DNA of 64,000 nt, taken from the IMG/VR virus record IMGVR_UViG_3300028197_001183, positions 1 to 64,000 of that record. One strand, written 5' to 3'. Source of the stretch: a virus. The notes beneath the pieces are model-generated. The model was not told where the DNA came from, did no database searches, and saw only the letters and a program-made list of their open reading frames with translations. Both the position numbers and the translations under genes were made by a program. Shown here piece after piece: positions 7,462-16,264 of the stretch (within the stretch, counting starts at the first letter, position 1; each line of letters opens with the position of its first letter).

Positions 7462-9572
7462 GCAATTTGGTTGATAAAGGACGAGAGGATCTTCTTGTTG
7501 TTGGACTTTGCCTTAAGGGTCTTCTTGAAGGCACGAGTAATCTGTGCCTTGGATGCATCCTCATCTACATCAAACTCTACCTCTTCATTTAACTTGTTAC
7601 TTTGAATTAGAAACAATTCTTGATAACCCATCATTGGGGCAGAGGTTGACTTAAACTTCTTGAATACATCAGTAGCATTCCTCCTCTGTAGTTGAGTAAG
7701 ATCGTTGAAGTTTTGGATGATGTAATTGATATCACGAGTGCTACCAAGACGGAAACCAGTGAAGTTACACTGTGGGAAACGACCCTTCATGTAACGTAAG
7801 AGAGTTTCAGTCATGTAGTTACCCCACTTTGGTGAGTTGTAGGTGCGACCTGTCTTGCGACAACGAATAGCAGATTGTGCAGGCATTGCAGAGCGATGGA
7901 TCTTATCATCATAGGCAGACCTGATCCAGCATCCAGACCAGTTGCTCTCACCATCAGACAAGATAGTGACGTGACACTTTTCAACACCATATTTGGCAGT
8001 AAATACAGGAATCAGAGTCTGGAGACACACGATTGCCTCATTTAGAGGGGTGCCACCAAGCATAAGGTGAGGGGGAATGCAATCAGGGACAGGGCGAGAT
8101 TGGAATGGATTGCGGTTACCATAGCGTTGCTCATACATCTGAGACACACGGTAAAGATCCCTGGCATAGCGATCAAAAACACTGTTACTAAGGTCTCCAT
8201 TGAGTAATTCTATAAGGTGGAAGTGCTTAGCAACATATAAAGTATTCTCCTTACCAAAAGACTCTTCATAGTCACGAAACTCAGCGTATGATGCATCAGT
8301 TACAAAGGCATATACACTGAATGGGATACCAGACTTGCGACAGAAGAAGCACAGTGACAACAGTTGCCTGAATGTATCATGAATAATTTCTGCCATAGAT
8401 CCAGACCAGTCAACAAGGAAGATCAAACCATGATTCTTACCATCAGGACGGACTGTGACCTTCTTAAAGAGGTCTTCGTTGTAAAGATACTGATGGAGTT
8501 TAGCAGTGTCAAGTACACCAGTCTTAGAGATAGACTCGCGAGCATGTGCTGCTGCAGACTTCTTCATCTCAAACTCTTTCTGAAGATATGACACCTCACG
8601 GGTGCAATCTCTCTTAAAAGTGTTGTAATTTTGGTCTGCAACACTCCAGTCAAGACCTGTCGATGGAGTGAGAGGATGCTTCCACTCAGACCAGTATGTC
8701 TGTGCCATGTCATTGATCATCTTAGGGTCAATAACGACGTGATTAATGTCAACATTAGGAATCTCAAAATACCTAGTCTCAGAGTTAGTATTTTCAGTTG
8801 CAATGTCTTGCAGTGCTTCCTCAAGAGACTCATCAGTCATTGCCTCTTCACCACCATTACGGTTGAATGAGGGTGTTTCAAGGTCTGCATCTTGCTCACC
8901 TTCACTATCACCTTCTTGCTCCTCATCACCATCTCCAGAAGAAGGTCTCTCATCTTGTGATTCCTGCTGGTCGCTACCACCACCAGAATTGTTGTCTACA
9001 TCAGTGATATCATCAATTTTTTGCTGATCTGCTTCTGCTTTTTCAAACTCTTTGATAGCGACAGCAGCATCGATAGCGTCTTGGAAAGACTCTGCCTCAC
9101 CAACTGCATCGCGAAGAGGAATCTCTTCAGCAGAGAAGGGCATAAAGGCATTTGCACCCAATTTATAGTAAAGATTGATACGGTCAATCAGTTTGAGTGA
9201 GTTGGTGTTGATCTCCTTGACGCTGAAGAAATCATCTTCATGAAGTTGCTTGTATCCACCATAGAAATCCTTGGAAATACCTGCAAATTTGCGTTTCATT
9301 AGTTTCTCAATGCGAGCATCCTCAGTCACATTGACATAAGACTTGGGGCAAGGAAGTTTGTCTAGAATGTCACCGTCTGGGGTGAAGAGAGCGTGACCCA
9401 CTTCATGCGCTACCAGCAGATTGAAGACAATTTCCTTAGCATTCCAGATAGGGAGGGTCAAGACTCGCCTATGCACATCAAAGGATGCTGTGCTGACTGC
9501 CCTGTGCTCTACAACTAGGTTTTCAGTGGCGAGTAGTTTGGCGAGAGTGCCTTTGACTTCTTGTACGGTCAT
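7458..9572 (-). CDS. cobT: CobT-like protein with HEXXH and VWA domains
   Basis: This protein of about 704 residues starts at ATG 9572 (MTVQEVKGTLAKLL). A longer GTG frame from 9608 would run through the TATAAT promoter and is rejected. An N-terminal domain carries a metalloprotease-like HEVGH (56-60) and NVTEDARIEKL. A very acidic linker follows at about 190-245. A C-terminal VWA domain has the MIDAS residues DWSGS (about 385), GGTPLNEA and LSDGES. This is the CobT architecture, partner of the CobS ATPase. HEXXH makes proteolysis or zinc binding possible. Confidence 0.85.
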   Translation of the reverse strand: MTVQEVKGTLAKLLATENLVVEHRAVSTASFDVHRRVLTLPIWNAKEIVFNLLVAHEVGHALFTPDGDILDKLPCPKSYVNVTEDARIEKLMKRKFAGISKDFYGGYKQLHEDDFFSVKEINTNSLKLIDRINLYYKLGANAFMPFSAEEIPLRDAVGEAESFQDAIDAAVAIKEFEKAEADQQKIDDITDVDNNSGGGSDQQESQDERPSSGDGDEEQEGDSEGEQDADLETPSFNRNGGEEAMTDESLEEALQDIATENTNSETRYFEIPNVDINHVVIDPKMINDMAQTYWSEWKHPLTPSTGLDWSVADQNYNTFKRDCTREVSYLQKEFEMKKSAAAHARESISKTGVLDTAKLHQYLYNEDLFKKVTVRPDGKNHGLIFLVDWSGSMAEIIHDTFRQLLSLCFFCRKSGIPFSVYAFVTDASYAEFRDYEESFGKENTLYVAKHFHLIELLNGDLSNSVFDRYARDLYRVSQMYEQRYGNRNPFQSRPVPDCIPPHLMLGGTPLNEAIVCLQTLIPVFTAKYGVEKCHVTILSDGESNWSGCWIRSAYDDKIHRSAMPAQSAIRCRKTGRTYNSPKWGNYMTETLLRYMKGRFPQCNFTGFRLGSTRDINYIIQNFNDLTQLQRRNATDVFKKFKSTSAPMMGYQELFLIQSNKLNEEVEFDVDEDASKAQITRAFKKTLKAKSNNKKILSSFINQIA

Positions 9573-9593
9573 GCTTTCTTTGTGTATGAATCT

Positions 9594-9599
9594 ATTATA
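9594..9599 (-). promoter_or_regulatory. cobT promoter -10 (TATAAT)
   Basis: A perfect TATAAT lies 22 nt before the cobT ATG at 9572. It is followed by a leader (ATACACAAAGAAAG then CATGAC) nearly identical to the cobS leader. No convincing -35 is present, as at cobS, so an activator or modified polymerase may be needed. Confidence 0.5.
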
Positions 9600-9637
9600 C
9601 CCACCCACATGACCCGTGGAAGGGTTAGGGTGCCACT

Positions 9638-11353
9638 TTATAGACTGTCCTGCTTCATGGTGCTGAAGTCACCGATCTTGTCAAAAGTGACCACAGTATC
9701 AAACTTGTCCAGAAGGATATCACCCTTGTGACTGATCACAAATAGGTTGGTCCTATCGTCCATACCCCTCAGAATCTTCATCAGTTCCTCTGTAGCAGCA
9801 GTATCAAGAGAAGAATCGAATACCTCGTCAAGAATGAGGAGATTGGTCGATGCAGAGTTTTTCATCTTGGCAATGTCACGCCAGCAAAACAGTAAAGATA
9901 GGTCAATTTTCTGCTTTTCACCCTCTGAAAACGATGCATAAGAGAACTCATCACGGTAGCGTGACTTGATAACTTCATTGAATTCTTCATCCAATGTGAA
10001 GTTAACAAAGAAGTCCATGAGTTGCAGATATTTATTGATTTGATTGTTAAAAATAGGCACAAACTTACTGATAACCTTACTTTTAATACCACTGTCCCTG
10101 AGTAAGGAGGATACAATTTTCAGGTTATCAAACTCCTTACTGACACCAGCACAACGCTCTATATTTTCACTATATTCTGCCTCGTATTCGTCTAATCTTA
10201 CCCTCTCACCATCAATATCTGGGGTCTCTTTGTTTACCTCGGCCATGATGCTTTCATTCTCTTTAAGCAGTCGTGATACCTGCTTACCAATGTTAATATT
10301 ATCACTCTGTAACTCAATAATTGACTGCCCATAACCCTTCATGTCACGCAGTTTGTCATAGATGAGACCGACTTGCTCATCGATCTTTGTATAACCTTCA
10401 TTATACTTAACACGACGTGACTCAGCATCCACAAGTTGACGATGCTTATGCTCTTCTTCTAGGTCTTGACTACATGTTGGACACTTATCATGCTTGGTAT
10501 AGAACTTATGATCTTTCTCTGCCTTGTTTTTATTCTGCTCAATCTTAGATCGCATGTCACGGAGACTATCATACTTCTCTTGCCATGAAGATTGGTCTGT
10601 AATACTTTCAGCAAGCACACCCATCGAGTGATTGTTTTCTTCATGACGCTTATTCAAACTTACTATATTATCTTCGTTGTTATTAAACTTTGAGTGCAAA
10701 CTTTTAATAACGCCATCCTGTAACTCAGTGAGTTTGTGGATAGATGTACGTTGATGATTCAGTTTTGTCTCACAGATCTCCAACACATGCTTACATGATG
10801 TGAAATTCTCTTTATTATCCTTGACTCTATCCTTCAGGATAGTATTCATCTTAGAAAAGATTTTGATGTCGAGCAGGTCTTCTACCACCTCTCTCCTATG
10901 TGTGGCAGGAAGTTGCATGAAAGGCACAAATGTACTGCTACCTAGGATAACAACCTGTGTAAATGACTTGTAGTTAAACTTGAGGATGCTCTGCTCTAGA
11001 TATTTCTGGTAGTCTTTTTGGGCAGCGTCTTGATCAAGCAGTTGTCCGTTTCTAAGGACCTTAAAGATGCCTGGTTTGATGCCTCTAATGACATGATAAT
11101 TTACTTTACCAATAGAAAACTCAACCTCCACACAGCACTCTTTCTCATTGACGCTGTTGACCAGTTGAGACTTATTAATTTTACGAAAAGGTTTATTGAA
11201 TAGCACAAAACACAGGGCATCCAACATAGTGGATTTACCTGCGCCATTAGATCCGATAACAAGTTGCGACTTAGACTCATTGAGAATCATTTCCGTAAAG
11301 GTATTACCTGTACTTAAGAAATTCTTCCAACGAATCTTTTCAAATACAATCAT
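9638..11353 (-). CDS. 46: Recombination nuclease subunit gp46 (SbcC/Rad50-like)
   Basis: This 571-residue SMC-like ATPase of the gp46/gp47 complex resects DNA ends for phage recombination and host DNA breakdown. It shows Walker A IGSNGAGKST (33-42), a long coiled coil with a zinc hook CPTC (291-294), the ABC signature FSEGEK (475-480) and Walker B LLILDEVFD (505-513). Its length equals T4 gp46 (560). The start overlaps the DUF3110-like gene by ATGA. The stop is followed by the cobT promoter. Confidence 0.96.
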   Translation of the reverse strand: MIVFEKIRWKNFLSTGNTFTEMILNESKSQLVIGSNGAGKSTMLDALCFVLFNKPFRKINKSQLVNSVNEKECCVEVEFSIGKVNYHVIRGIKPGIFKVLRNGQLLDQDAAQKDYQKYLEQSILKFNYKSFTQVVILGSSTFVPFMQLPATHRREVVEDLLDIKIFSKMNTILKDRVKDNKENFTSCKHVLEICETKLNHQRTSIHKLTELQDGVIKSLHSKFNNNEDNIVSLNKRHEENNHSMGVLAESITDQSSWQEKYDSLRDMRSKIEQNKNKAEKDHKFYTKHDKCPTCSQDLEEEHKHRQLVDAESRRVKYNEGYTKIDEQVGLIYDKLRDMKGYGQSIIELQSDNINIGKQVSRLLKENESIMAEVNKETPDIDGERVRLDEYEAEYSENIERCAGVSKEFDNLKIVSSLLRDSGIKSKVISKFVPIFNNQINKYLQLMDFFVNFTLDEEFNEVIKSRYRDEFSYASFSEGEKQKIDLSLLFCWRDIAKMKNSASTNLLILDEVFDSSLDTAATEELMKILRGMDDRTNLFVISHKGDILLDKFDTVVTFDKIGDFSTMKQDSL

Positions 11354-11613
11354 TTATCTTGTAGTGGCGGAATAACAAATTCATCAGCATCAATAATGGT
11401 AAAACGATACCCATATTGACGACAGTTTTCTTTGACAGTATCTTCATCTACCTCCGTGACGGTGAGATCACGGGGGTATTCATCTGCCTTCAGTAGCACA
11501 TAATAGCGTTCTGCATCGTCCTTGTCAACAAACAACTGGACTACCCTCTCCACTGATTCGTCGTCTCTGACAGCGTATACACCACCTGATTTATTGTCAG
11601 TTAGGACAAACAT
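11350..11613 (-). CDS. DUF3110-like protein of cyanobacterial type
   Basis: This 87-residue protein has VVQLFVDKDDAERYYVLLKA, then P.DLTVTEVDEDTVKENCRQ, then a FVIPP ending. From memory this matches DUF3110, a small family common in cyanobacteria (DDA.R...LLEA..P.P.VE pattern). The function is unknown. It is inserted between gp46 and gp47, with an ATGA overlap to gp46 and a one-base overlap with gp47, so it is made in step with the nuclease complex. It is probably host-derived. Confidence 0.72.
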   Translation of the reverse strand: MFVLTDNKSGGVYAVRDDESVERVVQLFVDKDDAERYYVLLKADEYPRDLTVTEVDEDTVKENCRQYGYRFTIIDADEFVIPPLQDK

Positions 11614-12638
11614 TAGACCTCCAACGCTTCCACATATAGGGATTTTAAGATACCAAAAATCTCATCGTGATTTTTATACTCAGAGACACATGATTCTAGG
11701 ATAGAAAGAGTGTCTTCAACCTCAATCTCTTCATCAATTTCACCCAACTCTTGAGACATGTCTTCGACAATCTTCAAGTCTGCTAGGTCAACCTGCTGAA
11801 GTTTCCTTATACACCGATCAAACTTAACTTGATCCTTTTCTTCTCCCACAACCAGTTTAACGTATGTCCCTTCTAACTGTGAGAAGCTAGAGACATCAAT
11901 ATCATCAGTGTAGTAGACCTTACTAAAAGTATTATAGGGATTTGCAATGAATTCCATTGACAAATCATCTGTATTTAGGACGTGGAATCCACGTTTGTAC
12001 CCGTAATCATTCCAATACAGTTGATAAGGATTACCCAGATACTGGATAGGACCTTGCTTACTCTTCATATGATAGTGACCAGAGCATGTCATGTCAAACT
12101 TCTCAAAGGGAGATGGATCAAGACCATGGTCCATCTTAAGACCAGGGATAACTTCAAACCCATTCAACTCAAGGTGTCCTAAACACACAGATGCTTTAGA
12201 TGCCTTGACCTTTTTCATGATATGCTCCTGGTTTTCAGGACAAATCCATGGTAGAAGAAGGAAACTCCTACTGCCAAACTTCTTAGCAGTGGGCTCGGTA
12301 ATGATCTCGATGTTGTTGTAGTCACCTAGCAACAGATCAGGTGCATTTACCTTGAGAGTATTCTTGTAATAGATGTCATGATTACCTATAAGCATAGACA
12401 TACGGATGCCTCTCTCAGCAAGTGGATCAAACCACATCTCTCGTGCTGCTTCTAATGAATTAAAATTCACATACTTTCGACGATCAAAGGTATCACCTAA
12501 GCATAAGACCTGAGTGATACCTTCTCTGTCGATGTAAGGGAGGACTACATCTTGATAAAATTTTCTATAAAGTTTTTGAAAGAATTGATTGTCATTCCTG
12601 ACACCAAAGTGCTGATCAGTTATCAGTAGGATTTTCAT
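11613..12638 (-). CDS. 47: Recombination nuclease subunit gp47 (SbcD/Mre11-like)
   Basis: This 341-residue calcineurin-like phosphoesterase is the nuclease half of gp46/gp47. The metal-binding motifs appear in order: TDQHFG (7-12), LGDTFDRRK (47-55), GNHD (85-88), GHLE (154-157) and GHYH (187-190). T4 gp47 is 339 residues. It follows a small unknown gene and gp55, consistent with the T4-like 55-47-46 order. Confidence 0.96.
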   Translation of the reverse strand: MKILLITDQHFGVRNDNQFFQKLYRKFYQDVVLPYIDREGITQVLCLGDTFDRRKYVNFNSLEAAREMWFDPLAERGIRMSMLIGNHDIYYKNTLKVNAPDLLLGDYNNIEIITEPTAKKFGSRSFLLLPWICPENQEHIMKKVKASKASVCLGHLELNGFEVIPGLKMDHGLDPSPFEKFDMTCSGHYHMKSKQGPIQYLGNPYQLYWNDYGYKRGFHVLNTDDLSMEFIANPYNTFSKVYYTDDIDVSSFSQLEGTYVKLVVGEEKDQVKFDRCIRKLQQVDLADLKIVEDMSQELGEIDEEIEVEDTLSILESCVSEYKNHDEIFGILKSLYVEALEV

Positions 12639-12771
12639 TCTTTTTACCAGTTTCTAGATCACGAAGACGTTTCCGCCAATAACCACGGTCATTACTATCT
12701 TTACAAGGATTGTCTCTATCTTGAGTATCGTGAAGATCATCAAGTCCTTCTTTAGATTCCATTTTTGGCAT
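12616..12771 (-). CDS. Small polar hypothetical protein
   Basis: This 51-codon frame runs from ATG 12771 to TGA 12616, exactly filling the space between gp55 (stop at 12776) and gp47 (start 12638, 23 nt overlap). The peptide is rich in D, K, R and N and includes GLDDLHDTQDRDNPCKDSND followed by GYWRKRLRDLETGKK. A second ATG at 12762 is possible. There is no clear ribosome binding site, so it would rely on coupling to gp55. It resembles small unannotated proteins I associate with cyanophages; no function known. Confidence 0.55.
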   Translation of the reverse strand: MPKMESKEGLDDLHDTQDRDNPCKDSNDRGYWRKRLRDLETGKKNENPTDN

Positions 12772-12775
12772 AGAG

Positions 12776-13252
12776 TTAATTACGCATGTTGGTTTCGATG
12801 CGACTCTTGATGGAATTCATATCAGCATGATTGTCATTCTCATCTGAGTGGAAGACCTGATCGTAACCATTCTTCTCGATAAGTTTATCACGGATATCCA
12901 TCTGACGCTTTTCCTTAGCAATTCGTCGCAAGAATGCATAGTAAACGATTTGCGTGAAATATGCAAATGGATTCTTGCTCTTAGCGGGATCGAAGTTATC
13001 GATGTATTGGACACAATTCTCTACACCATCGGAGATCATGTCCTCCTTATACATGTAGTTAATAAAATTAGGTCTATACGACAAGTGTACGGCAATCTTC
13101 AAGAAACAGTCTCCTAGGTAATGAGTGATCCTAGGTTTCACTTTATCTTGTATCTTAGCAATCGCAACAAGGTCTCGATACTTTACGATCTCCACAAGAA
13201 ACTTTTTGTTGTCAACGTAGTGTTGCTTTTTCTTAGGAGGCATTAAAGTCAT
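12776..13252 (-). CDS. 55: Late-transcription sigma factor gp55
   Basis: This 158-residue sigma70-family late factor directs host RNA polymerase to TATAAATA-type late promoters, helped by gp45. Characteristic segments are MISDGVENCVQYIDNFDP and FAYFTQIVYYAFLRRIAKEK, equivalent to sigma region 2. The length is near T4 gp55 (185). ATG 13252 is preferred; ATG 13243 is an alternative. A strong sigma70-type promoter lies just upstream. Matching late promoters are present throughout the structural genes of this window. Confidence 0.93.
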   Translation of the reverse strand: MTLMPPKKKQHYVDNKKFLVEIVKYRDLVAIAKIQDKVKPRITHYLGDCFLKIAVHLSYRPNFINYMYKEDMISDGVENCVQYIDNFDPAKSKNPFAYFTQIVYYAFLRRIAKEKRQMDIRDKLIEKNGYDQVFHSDENDNHADMNSIKSRIETNMRN

Positions 13253-13274
13253 ATTTAATTTTGCTCACAAATAC

Positions 13275-13303
13275 ATTATAAAGGTTTATGTATCATAAGT
13301 CAA
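13275..13303 (-). promoter_or_regulatory. Sigma70-type promoter for gene 55
   Basis: On the minus strand TTGACT (13303-13298), a 17-nt spacer and TATAAT (13280-13275) form a near-consensus host-type promoter, 22 nt before the gene 55 ATG. The -35 sits inside a perfect 12-bp palindrome, GTCAAGCTTGAC (13299-13310), a possible operator. It would let the host polymerase make gp55 and the downstream 47-46 block before late genes start. Confidence 0.75.
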
Positions 13304-13360
13304 GCTTGACAACTCTAAGAATAATCATTATACTCAACCATGTAAGGGTTGAAAACAATA

Positions 13361-13789
13361 CTACTTAGAGTTCTTCCATTGATCCTCTAGTTTCTTTCTC
13401 ATCTCTGAGACTTTACCGATTAGACCCATATTTTCATTCATGGGTACACCAGGATCTACATCATCCATTAGTTTACCGTCCTTTCTCCACCACATCTTAT
13501 ACAGCATGATTGCTTCGGTGGACATCGGGGCAATGGTTACAATATCTGGCTCTTGGATAATGTAGAATTCTTCATCTGACCATAGCATCCACTTAACGAA
13601 TCCTGCAGCTAGTCCCATTTCACCATCAGGTTTCTCTATAGGGGTGAGTGTAGGAGACAAAGGATCAGACACATACACTATTGTGCAGTTGTCTTCATTC
13701 GTGGCAATCATTGTACCTATTACTTCCTCGCCAGTTACTAACTTGACGACTCCGAAAAATTCATTGTCGTGACGGATGTAGTTAATCAT
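13361..13789 (-). CDS. Hypothetical protein, LSm-like (paralogue of the gene at 3544)
   Basis: This 142-residue protein has a beta-rich core beginning FFGVVKLVTGEEVIGTMIAT, then EDNCTIVYVSDPL, a GEMGLAAGFVKW turn and YIIQEPDIVTIAPMS. It ends in a polar tail with coiled-coil character. The order of conserved positions matches the shorter protein at 3544-3834. An Sm/LSm-like small barrel is my best structural guess. It is coupled to uvsW by ATGA and is the last gene of the uvsY-uvsW unit. Confidence 0.78.
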   Translation of the reverse strand: MINYIRHDNEFFGVVKLVTGEEVIGTMIATNEDNCTIVYVSDPLSPTLTPIEKPDGEMGLAAGFVKWMLWSDEEFYIIQEPDIVTIAPMSTEAIMLYKMWWRKDGKLMDDVDPGVPMNENMGLIGKVSEMRKKLEDQWKNSK

Positions 13790-15246
13790 TGTCGTAGGTT
13801 TACCTTAGTGATTTCATAATCAAATTTCTCTTCCTCATAGATTTTCAATCTTTCAATGAGGTGACGGAGAGTATAATTGTGTCTATTACCTCGGGAGCAG
13901 TCATCAGCAATGTCATACAACACCGCTTGTGCTTTGTTATCTCCCTTACGCAAGACACGTCCAATAGACTGGAGGTTTCTTACTCGTGATTTGGATGGAC
14001 TCGCAAAGATTACATTATGTAGGTTGCGAATGTTAATGCCTGTGGAGAATGTGCCGTAGGATGCAAGGATGATTGCATCTTTTTCCAACTCACATATTTT
14101 GCGAGCCTCTTCTCTTTCAACAGCATCTACACCACCATGAATAAAGAAGATCTTTCGATCTTTACTCACCTTAGTATTTAGCATCTCCCATAGAGGGTCA
14201 CCGTGCTTCTCGATGTAGTTGAATAGGATGAGTGTATTGCCACCTATGTCTTCTGCTAGGTTACAAATTAGGTTATTTCTCTTGGGGTGTGATACTATAT
14301 AATCCATCTCTTGCTGATAGGTATCAAATGGGACATGACCATGCTGCAGCAGAAGGCATTTTACTTTCAGTGGTGTCAGCTGTCCCTTTTTCATTAGATC
14401 GACAGTTGTGGTCACCCTATCACAGCGTCCGAATAGACCCTCCAGCACCAACTGATGACTATACATACCGTCTAATGTACCAGTCAACCCGATACGATAG
14501 CGAGCATCGTGACATTTATTCAGAATACCTGATAGACTCTTCGCCTTATACAGGTGTGCTTCATCGCCAATGATTACATCAAACCTTTCAAAGAATTTCT
14601 TAGGCTCTTTGTATATACTTTGCCATGTAGAGATGACTACAGGTGCTTCTACATACCTCTCCTTTCCACCCATGATCTGATGGACATAATGATCTGCTTT
14701 CCACCCGTAGTCTTTGAAGTCTTGCGTTAACTGTGAGACTAGAGAGACTGTAGGTACAATGATTAGGATCTCACGCTCCGCCTTAATGTGCCAGCGGACC
14801 AGACCATAAATGATCAGCGACTTTCCAGATCCTGTAGGCGAGAGTAGTAACTTGCGACGCTGCTTAATTGCCGTGAAAAGTGCTTTGAGTTGGTAGTCGC
14901 GAATCTTAAATGGCAGTCCCAAAGATCTAACAAAAGACGCCACTGATTCTGGTGATACATACTCCTCTTCCTCGTTTGGTATACCAAAGAATTTACTATC
15001 TTTGATAGCGTATTCATACCCCCTCTGGTCGAGATACTCTAAAAGGTAATCGTATAGACCGACATAGATCTCTCCTGTCCCTGGAGAGTACAATCGGATC
15101 TTACCGTCCCATACTTTTTTCTTATACTGTGGCATGAATTTAGCACCAGGCACTTCAAACTGGAAGTGCTCGCTTAATTCTTTATGGATGTGTTGCTCGC
15201 CTTCGACTTTTAGAAAAACTTCGTTTTTCTTCTCGATAGTAATCAT
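13786..15246 (-). CDS. uvsW: DNA/RNA helicase UvsW
   Basis: This 486-residue superfamily 2 helicase unwinds branched DNA and R-loops and helps switch from origin- to recombination-dependent replication. Motifs seen: Walker A SPTGSGKS (136-143), DEAH (228-231), GLTGTLDG (motif III) and SIGRVLRKGDN (motif VI). T4 UvsW is 503 residues. It is coupled by ATGA to uvsY upstream and to the LSm-like gene downstream. Adjacent uvsY and uvsW is a T4-like arrangement. Confidence 0.95.
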   Translation of the reverse strand: MITIEKKNEVFLKVEGEQHIHKELSEHFQFEVPGAKFMPQYKKKVWDGKIRLYSPGTGEIYVGLYDYLLEYLDQRGYEYAIKDSKFFGIPNEEEEYVSPESVASFVRSLGLPFKIRDYQLKALFTAIKQRRKLLLSPTGSGKSLIIYGLVRWHIKAEREILIIVPTVSLVSQLTQDFKDYGWKADHYVHQIMGGKERYVEAPVVISTWQSIYKEPKKFFERFDVIIGDEAHLYKAKSLSGILNKCHDARYRIGLTGTLDGMYSHQLVLEGLFGRCDRVTTTVDLMKKGQLTPLKVKCLLLQHGHVPFDTYQQEMDYIVSHPKRNNLICNLAEDIGGNTLILFNYIEKHGDPLWEMLNTKVSKDRKIFFIHGGVDAVEREEARKICELEKDAIILASYGTFSTGINIRNLHNVIFASPSKSRVRNLQSIGRVLRKGDNKAQAVLYDIADDCSRGNRHNYTLRHLIERLKIYEEEKFDYEITKVNLRQ

Positions 15247-15686
15247 CTGATTCCATAATACTTCACAATTTCGATAGTATTCTTGATTGCAAATCCACGG
15301 CTGTCGATTTGTTTAAGTATCCTATCAATACAATTTATACAAGTTTCAAGATAGTCTATTTTCTGTTGTGCTCTAGTGAGGTCTGGGTCACTATCAATGT
15401 ACACATGAAGGTCACCCTTGAGGATCTTGAGTGCAAAAGGTTTTTCTTTATAGACTGTGGCAGATGCTTTACCAGAATAATATTCAAACTTCTCACGCAG
15501 TAATACCTTGCGCTTTACCTCTGCTTCTGATAGCATGAGTTTGAATTGATTAACAAATTGCAAATACTTTGCATGGAGTCTGGGTGTTTCCATACTGTCG
15601 TTTGCCAACAGCTCAGGTAACTCCCTGTGATCAAAGAATCTTTCAGAATCCTTTGCCCACATCTCCTCAATTTTTTCTAGATTCAT
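15243..15686 (-). CDS. uvsY: Recombination mediator UvsY
   Basis: This 147-residue protein aligns with T4 UvsY (137): VKRKVLLREKFEYYSGKASA corresponds to KKVALKARLDYYSGRG, and RILKQIDSRGFAIKN to DAIKSRGFAIKH. It loads the UvsX recombinase on gp32-coated single-stranded DNA. The start overlaps the preceding structural gene by one base and the stop overlaps uvsW by ATGA. Confidence 0.92.
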   Translation of the reverse strand: MNLEKIEEMWAKDSERFFDHRELPELLANDSMETPRLHAKYLQFVNQFKLMLSEAEVKRKVLLREKFEYYSGKASATVYKEKPFALKILKGDLHVYIDSDPDLTRAQQKIDYLETCINCIDRILKQIDSRGFAIKNTIEIVKYYGIR

Positions 15687-16240
15687 TAAGTAAGTCGCTT
15701 ATCACGGGTGAAGGTGGTGGTCTCTTGTATCTCCATACGCATGTAGTTGAAAGTAACTTGCGCCATGGCATACTCTGTGCCATCTATTGTAGCATTAAAT
15801 TCTAGTGCATTCAACCCAGTAGGAATCAGACCCTCAAACTGGACGTTGAAATTCATTTTGAAATTACTGTTGAGCACAGTCAGTGTTGCATCAGCATATA
15901 GATCATCATTGCCAAAGAGTGCCATCATCTTATTCCTAAAGTCAAGTCTCTCTATAGTATCGTTTGGTGTGCCGAGAGCACGGATCCAGTTATGCATGAT
16001 CATATAGTTACTTAGATCCTCATCTACTAGGAATGATAAAGTAAAAGGATCGTACGTGATAAAACCTTCCAGAGGTAGTGCTCTGAAAGGTGTAGGTTGC
16101 TGCTGAATACCCAACGTCATCGATGGGATGTTTGCAGACTGTGCGAAATATGCAACCTTAGGATACTTGGCAAGAGTAAACCTAAATCCAATAGGCGACA
16201 GGAAATTTCTGTTTTCAATTTGCTTATTCCAAGTTGCCAT
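15686..16240 (-). CDS. Tail-tube-fold protein (gp19/gp54 family)
   Basis: This 184-residue virion protein contains YDPFTLSFLVDEDLSNYMIM followed by HNWIRALGTP. This aligns with the YDPLVISFRMD..SNYRAMQDWVNAV part of T4 gp54, the tail tube initiator, and with the related tube proteins gp19 and gp48. It may form the tube-baseplate junction. It has its own late promoter (TATAAATA at 16265-16272) and ends coupled to uvsY by TAATG, linking a late gene to recombination genes. I do not assign 54 versus 48. Confidence 0.75.
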   Translation of the reverse strand: MATWNKQIENRNFLSPIGFRFTLAKYPKVAYFAQSANIPSMTLGIQQQPTPFRALPLEGFITYDPFTLSFLVDEDLSNYMIMHNWIRALGTPNDTIERLDFRNKMMALFGNDDLYADATLTVLNSNFKMNFNVQFEGLIPTGLNALEFNATIDGTEYAMAQVTFNYMRMEIQETTTFTRDKRLT

Positions 16241-16264
16241 GTGTCATAGGATATCTTGTCCTAG

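Noticed and set aside
9573-9608. GTG start adding 12 residues to CobT
   Set aside because: The added segment encodes the TATAAT promoter; ATG 9572 is better supported by the leader shared with cobS.
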